Assembly (NCBI GenBank): GCA_018399235.1
Contig: JAGYOX010000004.1
Location: 1 to 54,093, forward strand
Length of the DNA stretch: 54,093 nt
Source of the DNA: Desulfobacterales bacterium
GTDB taxonomy: Bacteria; Desulfobacterota; Desulfobacteria; Desulfobacterales; Desulfosalsimonadaceae
Direction: 5' to 3'
The translations under genes were made by a program, and so were the position numbers. The number at the start of each line of letters is the position of its first letter. The first letter of the stretch is position 1. Below, in pieces: positions 18,017 to 25,763 of the stretch. A model generated the notes under the pieces. That model did no database searches. It had not been told where the DNA came from and was given only the letters and a program-made list of their open reading frames with translations.

Positions 18017-18559
18017 GTGGTGATAACTATGGCTAAAAAAGCACAAGCCCAAAAACAAAACCTTAAATCATTTCAAGTCGGTGACCTGGCGGTATACCCG
18101 GCACATGGGGTGGGACGGATCGAATCCATCGAAAGTAGAACCATTAACGGCGACAAACATGACTTTTATATCATGAAAATCCTTGATAATGGCATGGTCA
18201 TTATGATTCCAACCATGAATGTTGAATCCGTCGGGCTTCGTGAGATTATCCATGAAAGTGAGATCCCGGACATCTATTCGGTTTTAAAACAAAAAAAGGA
18301 TGAAATTTTTGACAACCAGACATGGAACCGGCGATATAAAGAATATATGGATAAAATCAAAACAGGCTCGCTTTATGATGTTGCCGAAGTTTTCAGGGAC
18401 CTGTTTCTGTTAAAACTGGCAAAAGATCTATCCTTTGGGGAGCGCAAGCTACTGGATACAGCAAAAGGCCTCCTTTTACGAGAGCTCTGCACGGCAAAAA
18501 ATATCGACGAAAACACCATGTGGGATGAAATCGAATCCCTGTTTCAAACCCTGCAGTAA
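18017..18559 (+). CDS. carD: CarD family transcriptional regulator
   Basis: A ~180-residue CarD/CdnL-type protein. The N-terminal RNA-polymerase-interaction (Tudor-like) domain reads FQVGDLAVYPAHGVGRIESIE. The C-terminal helical DNA-binding domain contains WNRRYKEYMDKIKTG and LSFGERKLLDTAKGLL. In this family the protein binds the RNA polymerase beta subunit and stabilises open complexes, often at rRNA promoters. GTG 18017 is preferred because GAGGG lies ten bases upstream; ATG 18029 (MAKKAQAQK) is a real alternative. It has its own promoter and is followed by rluD after 14 bases. Confidence 0.92.
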   Translation: MVITMAKKAQAQKQNLKSFQVGDLAVYPAHGVGRIESIESRTINGDKHDFYIMKILDNGMVIMIPTMNVESVGLREIIHESEIPDIYSVLKQKKDEIFDNQTWNRRYKEYMDKIKTGSLYDVAEVFRDLFLLKLAKDLSFGERKLLDTAKGLLLRELCTAKNIDENTMWDEIESLFQTLQ

Positions 18560-18573
18560 AAATTTATTACCCT

Positions 18574-19581
18574 ATGACCGACCAATGGTCGATTTCTTTT
18601 ACTGTCACCAAGTCGGAAGCGGGTACCCGACTGGATACCCTGATCGCCTCCCACCACCCTGAATTATCAAGAAATATTGTCAGCCGTTTGATCCGGGAAG
18701 GGGCCGTCCGGGTAAACAACCGGACCTGCAAGCCTGCATTCAAAGCTTTAGAAGGAAGCCATGTCACCGGCACGATCACTGCCTTTAAAGATTCGGGGGC
18801 GGCAGATGCCTTGGTGCCGGAATCCATCCCCATTGATATCCTGTTTGAAGACGAGCAATGCCTCGTCCTTAACAAGCCGCCAGGTCTGGTTGTCCATCCC
18901 GCCCCCGGCCATGATCGCCAAACACTGGCCAATGCGCTGATCCACCACCGGCCTGAACTTGACGGTGTGGGAAATATAGCCGGCCGGCCCGGTATCGTTC
19001 ATCGACTGGACAAGGACACTTCCGGTCTTCTTCTGGTGGCAAAATCAGAAACAGCATTTAACCATCTATCTGCCCAGTTTAAAGCGCGGAACGTTGAAAA
19101 AAAATATCTTGGACTCGTCTACGGACAGCCAAAAGGGGAAATCGGCCAAATCAATCTTCCCATCGGTCGCCACACCATTCATCGGAAAAAAATGTCGTCA
19201 TCCCGATATTCAAAAGGTCGAACGGCTGAAACATTATGGCGAATCAAAGCCCGTTATGATCAGATAGCACTTATTGAATACACCATAAAAACCGGCCGAA
19301 CGCACCAAATCCGGGTTCACAGCGCGGCGATAGGCTGTCCGATCATCGGTGATTCCGTCTATGGCATCAACAAACCCCATCGGTTCCTAAAAAATAACCG
19401 AAAACTGGCGTCTGTGATTCGTTCCGTCAACCGTCAGATGCTGCATGCCTGGCAGATTCAATTCGCCCATCCAAAAACCGGGGGATCCATTTTTATTGAA
19501 GCCCCGCCCGCCCCGGACATGGCATCCATAATTAAAGCACTGAACGCAATATTCCCTGATCAAGCCTTCACACTAATATAA
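18574..19581 (+). CDS. rluD: RluA-family 23S rRNA pseudouridine synthase (RluD-like)
   Basis: A 335-residue protein with an N-terminal S4 RNA-binding domain (residues ~10-75, TRLDTLIASHHPELSRNIVS) and a RluA catalytic domain. The motif GIVHRLDKDTSGLLLVAK (about residues 141-158) carries the catalytic Asp. KTGRTHQIRVHSAAIGCPI is also conserved. RluD modifies helix 69 of 23S rRNA in E. coli; the exact target here is inferred. Its 3' end overlaps the convergent Rieske-like gene by 22 bases. Confidence 0.92.
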   Translation: MTDQWSISFTVTKSEAGTRLDTLIASHHPELSRNIVSRLIREGAVRVNNRTCKPAFKALEGSHVTGTITAFKDSGAADALVPESIPIDILFEDEQCLVLNKPPGLVVHPAPGHDRQTLANALIHHRPELDGVGNIAGRPGIVHRLDKDTSGLLLVAKSETAFNHLSAQFKARNVEKKYLGLVYGQPKGEIGQINLPIGRHTIHRKKMSSSRYSKGRTAETLWRIKARYDQIALIEYTIKTGRTHQIRVHSAAIGCPIIGDSVYGINKPHRFLKNNRKLASVIRSVNRQMLHAWQIQFAHPKTGGSIFIEAPPAPDMASIIKALNAIFPDQAFTLI

Positions 19582-19979
19582 AGCCGATCCTCCGACTTCA
19601 TCACCGGCAAGGTTTTTACCGATTCTTTGGCCGGTCCGGACATCACGCCACCGCTGTAATCATAGGTCGACCCCAGTACGCTGCAACATCTAATGGTTTG
19701 GGTATCAGGCAGGGGATCAAGCCGCCGACCCATATGTGAACATCGATTATAAATCGCATGGAACTGCTGATCGCCCCCATTAAATACCAGGATTCGCTCG
19801 GGAAGCGCTTTTTTCTCCAATCGAATGGCACCAAATGGAACAAATAACTCCGGCGTGCGGTTTAGGTCGATTTCGATCCGCCCGCCCTCATACGTCCAAC
19901 TCTGATTGTCAGCCGGCGGCCGAGTACCGCAGATCCCGAAAAGGCGTTTAAAAACCCCCATAGGTTTTAACCCTTCCAT
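19560..19979 (-). CDS. Degenerate Rieske-type [2Fe-2S] domain protein
   Basis: A 139-residue soluble protein with a Rieske ferredoxin-like domain (residues ~34-135). The first cluster motif is intact: CSHMG, with Cys80 and His82. The second should read CxxH-G-S but is C99-S-V-L102-G-S, so the second His ligand is Leu (codon CTG). The downstream TYDYSGGVMSGPA region still fits the fold. A normal [2Fe-2S] cluster with two Cys and two His cannot form, unless the neighbouring Cys98 substitutes. Its start overlaps the upstream hypothetical gene by 13 bases, so the two are translationally coupled. Function unknown. Confidence 0.75.
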   Translation of the reverse strand: MEGLKPMGVFKRLFGICGTRPPADNQSWTYEGGRIEIDLNRTPELFVPFGAIRLEKKALPERILVFNGGDQQFHAIYNRCSHMGRRLDPLPDTQTIRCCSVLGSTYDYSGGVMSGPAKESVKTLPVMKSEDRLYISVKA

Positions 19980-20524
19980 TTGAGTTCAAGTGTGCATCGC
20001 TTTTTGGTTTTGTCAAAAGTCATAACGATTTCCTGATCATCCCCCTTGTTTCTGGACAACTCCCTGTATCTCTGCTTAATCCGATTTTCGAATTCGGCTT
20101 CAGACTCCTGGCATCCGGCACCCATCTCATCCAGCTTCTTCTGTTGGAGCTGCCAGTAGGAGCGTAGCGACGAAGACTTGTCTGATTCAGTTTCTTTCGC
20201 CGCATTTGGCGATGTACTACCAAATGCCCGCCCCTGCCGATATGCGGCCTCTGCATTTTCCCACAGCTGCTGCCAGGCTTTTTTATGATAAAAGAGCTTC
20301 CACTGGAGGTTGTCAAGCATTGTTTTAAGCTGCTTGGTCGACAATGCCGCGGGTATCCGGTATCTTTGGATCTTTTCAATCAGCTCGTGATGCCGCGGGT
20401 GGGGTTTGTTCTGCCGGTCTGAGAGGTAAGCCCGAAGCTTACCATCCATGGCATCGACCTCTCGATCCAGGCGTCTCAATTCGTTCTCAACCGTTTTTTG
20501 CTCTTGATCTGTTAATATAACCAT
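19967..20524 (-). CDS. Hypothetical coiled-coil protein
   Basis: A 185-residue charged protein. Residues ~1-40 and ~110-165 are heptad-like helices (LTDQEQKTVENELRRLDREV; EFENRIKQRYRELSRN). The middle is Gln/Trp rich, and the end, TFDKTKKRCTLELKWKG, looks like a beta hairpin. No signal peptide or membrane segment is seen, and I do not recognise the family. AAGGTGG before the ATG supports translation. It forms a two-gene unit with the Rieske-like gene. Confidence 0.7.
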   Translation of the reverse strand: MVILTDQEQKTVENELRRLDREVDAMDGKLRAYLSDRQNKPHPRHHELIEKIQRYRIPAALSTKQLKTMLDNLQWKLFYHKKAWQQLWENAEAAYRQGRAFGSTSPNAAKETESDKSSSLRSYWQLQQKKLDEMGAGCQESEAEFENRIKQRYRELSRNKGDDQEIVMTFDKTKKRCTLELKWKG

Positions 20525-20576
20525 ATCCGCCCACCTTATAAACCGCTTCTATAAAATTCTAACCTCTACCGTATAC

Positions 20577-20696
20577 TCACGGCACATGTCTTAAAAGCAT
20601 ATTCATCCGCTTCTCTGCTATTTCTTTAGCTTTATCAGAAAGCGTAAGAATATGAAAGCCCCCCTGAACTGCAAATAACTCGGCATCTGAAATCAT
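20577..20696 (-). CDS. Small ORF, possible gene remnant
   Basis: A 39-codon ORF (begins MISDAELFAVQGGFHILTLS) in the 313-base gap between the hypothetical gene and the rnf terminator. The same frame stays open upstream to near 20820 and reads as protein-like sequence (GYYWILIWSDITDRGFSFS) but has no start codon there. It may be a short real gene or the tail of a decayed one. No family recognised. Confidence 0.25.
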   Translation of the reverse strand: MISDAELFAVQGGFHILTLSDKAKEIAEKRMNMLLRHVP

Positions 20697-20761
20697 CGAG
20701 AACGAAAATCCCCTGTCGGTAATATCAGACCAAATAAGTATCCAATAATAACCGGAGAAAC

Positions 20762-20813
20762 AAAAAAAGCGCTGTTTCCCACCGTCAAAAAAAGAAGGGG
20801 ATAAACAGCGCTT
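20762..20813 (-). terminator. Terminator of the rnf operon
   Basis: On the - strand AAGCGCTGTTT and AAACAGCGCTT form an 11-bp perfect stem around a 25-base loop, followed by a T-run. It starts 25 bases after the rnfB stop. Confidence 0.8.
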
Positions 20814-20837
20814 AACCTAACCGTTTTTGGTAAGGCC

Positions 20838-22928
20838 CTAAACCCGGGCCTGATCCGGATCATAGCAGAGTCGACAACAATGCAGACAGCGATTGGCCTC
20901 TCGGAGGGCGCTCTCCTCGCTGATCACCAGATCCACCTCATCAAAGTTATCGATCCGTTCAGACACGGGGATTTCAGGTGCCTCAACCCGATCGGTTTTT
21001 TCAATACCTAGCACCGAATCAAAAATCGTTTCCTCAATATGTTTATTAAGGATTGCCTTTGGCTGCGGTACAACCGGCTTGCCTTTCAGAAAAAGATCGA
21101 TTGAGCGGGCCGCTTTCCGCCCCCCACCAATGGCATCCACAACCAGTGCCGGGCCTGTTGCCGCATCACCAGCTGCAAATATATAGGGTACATTGGTCTG
21201 ATGGGTAGCTGGATCGACTTCAAAGGTATTCCACCGGGTCCAGGAAATATCATCCAAACGATCGCCTTTCCCCCTGAATTCCGCAGAAGGGGACTGCCCG
21301 ATGGCGGTAATAATCATATCCACATCCAAGACGGTTTCAGAGCCCTCAATCGCTACCGGCCGTCGTCTCCCGCTGGCATCGGGCTCACCCAGTTCCATTT
21401 TCAAGTATTCAAGGCCCGTTACCCGCTCTTGGTCATCACCGGTCACCCGGTTTGGCGAAGCCAGGAAAATAAATTCTATCCCCTCATGTTCAGCGGCTTC
21501 GATTTCCACGTCATTGGCAGGCATTTCCTTGCGGGTCCGCCGGTAAACCAGATGGACTTTGTCGCATCCTTTACGAACGAGCGTACGGGCACAGTCGATC
21601 GCCGTATTGCCACCGCCAATGACAGCCACCCGTTTGCCGATCGTCAGCGGCTCTTCATTGCCGATTCTGGATAGAAAATCAATGCCCGTGTAGCAGCCGT
21701 TCAATTCCTCACCGGGGATCTTCAACCGATAATCATTCCACGCTCCGATGCTGAAGAATATAGCATCAAAACCGGCGGCAATCAGGGCGCCAAACTCAAA
21801 ATCCCGTCCAAGCCGGACATTGGTGTGATGTTCAATGCCCAGGTTTAATATCCCTTCAATCTCCCAATCGAGTACTTTTTTTGGCAACCGGTATTCCGGT
21901 ATGCCATATCTCAGCATGCCGCCTAACTTTGGCATGGCCTCAAAAATACTTGCACGATGTCCGGCACGCTGCAAAAAGTAAGCACAGCTCAATCCGGCAG
22001 GGCCGCCACCGATGACGGCTACCCGTTTTCCGGTATCCGGTGCCTTCCCAATTGGAATGCGATTACCGGAATTCATTTCGTAATCAGCAACAAACCGCTT
22101 CAAATGGTTAATGGCGACAGGCTCATCCTCAATTCCTCTGCGGCACCAGGATTCACACGGATGCGGACATACGCGGCCGCAGGCGAGCAGCAAAGGGTTA
22201 CGCTCCCGTATAGTATTAACGGCTTCTTCATATTCGCCATGCCTGATATGCTGAATGTATCTGGGGATATCAATTTCCGCCGGACATGTTTGGGCGCACG
22301 GTGCCAAGGCATCATCTTCGGCATTCAGATGAAGCAGACGATCGGTCATGGTCCGGACTTTTAAAATCGGCTTCGGGCAAGCCCTTTCACATGCCCCGCA
22401 GCCGACGCATTTTTCCTTGTTAATCACCGGATAGCCATTTTCGCCCATTTTTATGGCATCAAAACCGCATGCCCGAATACAGTCGCCGAACCCTAGACAC
22501 CCGATCCAACAATCCCGCTTTCCCCCATACAGTGAGGCAACCGCCTTGCAACTGTTTAGCCCATTATAATAGAAACGATCGGTTGCCCGGCTGCCGCCTT
22601 CACAATCGTTAAAAGATTTCAGCGGTTCGGCGGATCCAGCTTCCAGGCCCATAATTTCGGCGATTTTATCCACATTTTCTTTACTATCCAGGATACAAAC
22701 GTTCGGCGGCGCTTCACCTTTAACAACGGCTTCTGCAGCTGCGGAACAGCCGGCGTAGCCGCATCCTCCACAATTAGCGCCAGCCAGAAGATTTTCGACC
22801 TTGGCAATTCGCGGGTCCTCATAGACATAAAAAATACGGGAAGCAAAGCTCAGTGCCAGCCCGATGATTAAGCCAAGCCCTAAAGTAAAAAGAACAGATT
22901 CAAGCAAAACTTTCCTCTTTATATTCAA
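20838..22928 (-). CDS. rnfB: RnfB fused to a GltD/NfnB-like FAD-NAD(P)H oxidoreductase
   Basis: A 696-residue fusion; ordinary RnfB is far shorter. Residues 1-195 are RnfB: one membrane helix (~10-33), the four-Cys motif C53/C56/C61/C78 (NCGGCGYAGC), then two [4Fe-4S] motifs (C140-C154 and C174-C184). Residues ~205-660 are a full glutamate-synthase small-subunit-like module: N-terminal Cys residues 211, 215, 250, 254, 258 and 262; FAD motif GGGPAG (307-312); pyridine-nucleotide motif GGGNTAIDCART (438-449); VYRRTRKEMPA typical of NADPH-using members; and C-terminal GDAATG. A Cys cluster CLHCCRLC ends the protein. RnfB passes electrons to or from ferredoxin on the cytoplasmic face. The fused part should exchange hydride with NAD(P)H. 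It is the last gene of the operon, before a terminator. Confidence 0.93.
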   Translation of the reverse strand: MNIKRKVLLESVLFTLGLGLIIGLALSFASRIFYVYEDPRIAKVENLLAGANCGGCGYAGCSAAAEAVVKGEAPPNVCILDSKENVDKIAEIMGLEAGSAEPLKSFNDCEGGSRATDRFYYNGLNSCKAVASLYGGKRDCWIGCLGFGDCIRACGFDAIKMGENGYPVINKEKCVGCGACERACPKPILKVRTMTDRLLHLNAEDDALAPCAQTCPAEIDIPRYIQHIRHGEYEEAVNTIRERNPLLLACGRVCPHPCESWCRRGIEDEPVAINHLKRFVADYEMNSGNRIPIGKAPDTGKRVAVIGGGPAGLSCAYFLQRAGHRASIFEAMPKLGGMLRYGIPEYRLPKKVLDWEIEGILNLGIEHHTNVRLGRDFEFGALIAAGFDAIFFSIGAWNDYRLKIPGEELNGCYTGIDFLSRIGNEEPLTIGKRVAVIGGGNTAIDCARTLVRKGCDKVHLVYRRTRKEMPANDVEIEAAEHEGIEFIFLASPNRVTGDDQERVTGLEYLKMELGEPDASGRRRPVAIEGSETVLDVDMIITAIGQSPSAEFRGKGDRLDDISWTRWNTFEVDPATHQTNVPYIFAAGDAATGPALVVDAIGGGRKAARSIDLFLKGKPVVPQPKAILNKHIEETIFDSVLGIEKTDRVEAPEIPVSERIDNFDEVDLVISEESALREANRCLHCCRLCYDPDQARV

Positions 22929-22990
22929 CCATTAAACAGAATTTTTATAATAAGAACGCTGATCAGACCCGTCGACTCCGCGGCGTTTGG

Positions 22991-23566
22991 TTATACCATT
23001 CCTTTGAAGGCGAAAAATGCCAAGGAAATGACCCCGGCGGTTACCAAGCCGATTGATGTATCCTGCAGCGGCTTTGGAACGCGGCCAAGGATAACCCGTT
23101 CCCGGACCCCGGTAAACAAAATCAAGGCGAGTCCGAACCCAACCGCATAGGCAATTGACGAAATCAACGCTTCCACAAAGCTAAATTCCTCCTGCACGTT
23201 GATCAGGCAGACACCCATAACAGCACAATTGGTGGTAATCAATGGCAGGAATATACCAAGACCGGCATATAAGGCGGGAATGCTCTTTTTAAGAAACATT
23301 TCAACGAACTGAACAAGGGATGCAATGACCAGGATAAATGCGATGGTTCTCAGGAATTCAATGCCAAGTCCGACAAGAAAATAAGTATTAATAATCCAGG
23401 TAATAATACCGGCCATGGTCAGCACGAAAATAACCGCCATGGCCATGCCCACGGCTGTCTCCATTTTTTTGGAAGTGCCAAGAAACGGACAGTTCCCCAG
23501 GTATTGTGCCAACACAATATTGTTTATAAATATGCAACTGATAATCAGAACAAAAATGTCGCCCAT
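22991..23566 (-). CDS. rnfA: Rnf complex membrane subunit RnfA
   Basis: A 191-residue protein with six membrane helices, homologous to NqrE/RsxA. It carries the conserved Cys motifs in helices (NCPFLGTSKK at residues ~25-34 and TTNCAVMGVCL at ~111-121), which coordinate the intramembrane [2Fe-2S] cluster together with RnfE in solved Rnf/Nqr structures. RnfA passes electrons across the membrane between RnfD/G and RnfB. Length and motifs are normal. It lies between rnfE and the rnfB fusion. Confidence 0.95.
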   Translation of the reverse strand: MGDIFVLIISCIFINNIVLAQYLGNCPFLGTSKKMETAVGMAMAVIFVLTMAGIITWIINTYFLVGLGIEFLRTIAFILVIASLVQFVEMFLKKSIPALYAGLGIFLPLITTNCAVMGVCLINVQEEFSFVEALISSIAYAVGFGLALILFTGVRERVILGRVPKPLQDTSIGLVTAGVISLAFFAFKGMV

Positions 23567-23599
23567 ATTAAACTCCTGTTTGAACTTTCCCTGCCGGCA

Positions 23600-24193
23600 T
23601 TATCGGCTTCCGGCCAAGTTCATCAAGCAAAGCATCAACCCTAAACAAACAAATGCCCCCGGCGCCTCAACCATGAATGTAAAGGGTTCAAATGAGGGGC
23701 CAAAAACCTGCATCCCGTAAAAGGTTCCTTCGCCCAACACTTCCCGAACCGCCCCAAGCGCAGACAGCGACAACGTAAACCCGATACCGATGCCAAGTCC
23801 ATCAGCTACTGAGAACACCGGATTATTCTTGGAGGCAAACGCTTCGGCCCTTCCGAGAACAATACAGTTGACAACGATCAGGGGGATAAAAATACCCAGC
23901 TGAAGATACAACGGATAGGCGAATGCCTGCATCAGCAGCTCAACCACGGTAACAAATGTCGCAATGATGATAATAAAACAGGCGATCCGGATTTTTGACG
24001 GGATCACGTTTCGTAGCATTGATACCAGAAAATTTGAACAAACAAGCACGAACGTCGTTGCTATTCCCATTCCCAGACCGTTTTCAACCGATTTTGTCAC
24101 TGCGAGCACTGGGCAGAGCCCGAGCACCAGACGAAACGGCGGGATTTCCTCCCATAAGCCTTTGGTAAATTCCTGAGCCAGCGTTTTTGCCAT
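23600..24193 (-). CDS. rnfE: Rnf complex membrane subunit RnfE
   Basis: A 197-residue six-helix membrane protein (NqrD/RsxE family). The paired Cys motifs are in LGLCPVLAVTKS (residues ~24-35) and VVNCIVLGRAEAFAS (~107-121), the counterparts of the RnfA cluster ligands. It is the partner of RnfA in the intramembrane electron path. It follows rnfG after 15 bases and precedes rnfA. Confidence 0.95.
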   Translation of the reverse strand: MAKTLAQEFTKGLWEEIPPFRLVLGLCPVLAVTKSVENGLGMGIATTFVLVCSNFLVSMLRNVIPSKIRIACFIIIIATFVTVVELLMQAFAYPLYLQLGIFIPLIVVNCIVLGRAEAFASKNNPVFSVADGLGIGIGFTLSLSALGAVREVLGEGTFYGMQVFGPSFEPFTFMVEAPGAFVCLGLMLCLMNLAGSR

Positions 24194-24208
24194 AATCTTT
24201 ACTTCCCC

Positions 24209-24802
24209 CTAGCCGGAAAAACTGGATAGCTGTTGTTTAATTTGCGGTTTAGCTTTCTCATACAGGTCTCCGGCCCTTCTAACCGCCGTGCATACCGCCC
24301 GGGATGTGATGGTGGCACCGGACATGGCCGTGATATCACCGCCATCCTTTTTAACCTTGGTCTCAGTGCCTATGGGCACGCCCTTGAACTGACTCTTGAA
24401 ATCCTCATGTGTCTCAACGCGCGCGCCCACACCCGGCGTTTCATTATGGGTGGTGACACTGACACCATGGATTTTTCCTGTTTTCACATCCACGGCAACC
24501 ATTACCCCGACATCACCGCCGTAACCGCCGCCCTTGGTTTCGAACGCCACCACCTTTGGCACCCCTTCAAACACGCCGACAAAAAAATTTTTTTCCTCTT
24601 CATCGACCGGAATCGCAAACCGATCATTAATCGGGTTGTTGGTAGCACCCTCCAAGATCTTCTGAATGGCCGGCCCTTTGACGAATTTAAGCACCTGGCT
24701 GTCGATACGCTCCTGCGTGTTATTGCGTATGGCGGCCAGCAACCCGCCGGAAAGGCTGCTTAAAACTGTCAGTACGATGACCATTTTTATCATTTCACGC
24801 AT
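24209..24802 (-). CDS. rnfG: Rnf complex FMN-binding subunit RnfG
   Basis: A 197-residue protein with one N-terminal membrane helix (residues ~5-25) and a periplasmic FMN-binding domain. The flavinylation motif SGATITS (residues 161-167) is intact, with Thr164 the expected FMN-linked residue. ATG 24802 is chosen because GGGAG lies just upstream and the ATG overlaps the rnfD stop by eight bases; a start at 24844 would add 14 non-conserved residues. As RnfG faces the periplasm, it is the most likely contact for the octahaem cytochrome. Confidence 0.93.
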   Translation of the reverse strand: MREMIKMVIVLTVLSSLSGGLLAAIRNNTQERIDSQVLKFVKGPAIQKILEGATNNPINDRFAIPVDEEEKNFFVGVFEGVPKVVAFETKGGGYGGDVGVMVAVDVKTGKIHGVSVTTHNETPGVGARVETHEDFKSQFKGVPIGTETKVKKDGGDITAMSGATITSRAVCTAVRRAGDLYEKAKPQIKQQLSSFSG

Positions 24803-25763
24803 AATTGACTCCCTTTCGCAAGGTCCTGGGTCGGATTTTATCAATGAGCGGATTGATGATATTAATCACCAGGATGGCAAAAATTACGCCATCGATATGG
24901 GTCCCGATGTTACGGATAAGCACCGTTAAAAACCCGCCAAGAACCCCATAGATCAGCATCGGTATAAAATTCACCGGGGAGGAGGAGTCTTCCGTAGCCA
25001 GATAAAACGCACCGAACAAGGAATATCCCGTCAGGAGGTGGAAACTGCCGCTGGCGTATACCTCCGGGTTGGCTTGATGAAAACAAAATGCCGTGACAAA
25101 CATCCCCACGATAAAAGAAATAGAAATCTCCCACCGGATATAGCCCCGAAGCATGAGATAAGCCCCGCCGATGATCAGGCCCAGCACGCAGGAGGTTCCG
25201 ATACCGCCGACTTGACGCCCGAGCAAAAGATCCACAGAGTTAAATCCTTCAACAGCCCCCGTCCCGAATGACTTGGCCAGCACCAGCGGATAGACCGGGT
25301 TGAAATCAAACTGATAGCTTACCAGCGCCTCATTGAAATCAAAATAACCGCCCCAGGAAAGCATCAATACCGCCATGGCCAAAACTGCCGGTTGGAAGGG
25401 ATTGCCGCCAATCCCGCCATAAATCTGTTTGCCGATAACAATGGTAAAAAACGTCCCCACCAGGATAACCCACCAGGGGGTGATAGCCGGCAGCATCATG
25501 GCAAACAGCATGCCCATCAATGCCGCGTTGCCATCACCAATGGAAACAGGCCGGCGGGTCAGAAAATTCATTATGAGCTCCCATATCATGGCTGAGGCGA
25601 TAGAAAGCGTCACCACCGAAAGCGCAGGGATACCGTATCTTAAAAGGCCGGGGATCACCGCCAGCAGAGTCACCAGCAAGATATTGTAGTTCTTTAGTGA
25701 AATCCGGCTGCCGTTATGCCAGAACGAGGCATGGGAAACCGTCAGTTTGATAGGCTCAGGCAT
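24795..25763 (-). CDS. rnfD: Rnf complex membrane subunit RnfD, lacking the flavinylation Thr
   Basis: A 322-residue NqrB/RnfD-family membrane protein with about nine to ten helices; NPFQPAVLAMAVLMLSW and GCVLG-like helices fit the family. The usual covalent-FMN motif (S/T-G-A-T) is here T168-G-A-V171, so the acceptor Thr is Val; no other S/T-G-A-T is present. The protein is otherwise full length. Its start overlaps the rnfC stop and its stop overlaps rnfG by eight bases, so translation is coupled. The missing residue could mean that FMN is not bound, or is bound non-covalently. Confidence 0.9.
   Translation of the reverse strand: MPEPIKLTVSHASFWHNGSRISLKNYNILLVTLLAVIPGLLRYGIPALSVVTLSIASAMIWELIMNFLTRRPVSIGDGNAALMGMLFAMMLPAITPWWVILVGTFFTIVIGKQIYGGIGGNPFQPAVLAMAVLMLSWGGYFDFNEALVSYQFDFNPVYPLVLAKSFGTGAVEGFNSVDLLLGRQVGGIGTSCVLGLIIGGAYLMLRGYIRWEISISFIVGMFVTAFCFHQANPEVYASGSFHLLTGYSLFGAFYLATEDSSSPVNFIPMLIYGVLGGFLTVLIRNIGTHIDGVIFAILVINIINPLIDKIRPRTLRKGVNYA

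Noticed and set aside
20838-22928. RnfB-GltD fusion as an assembly or frameshift artefact
   Set aside because: One continuous frame runs through the junction with no stop or repeat there, and the C-terminus, terminator and upstream gene spacing are normal. A database check would still be useful.
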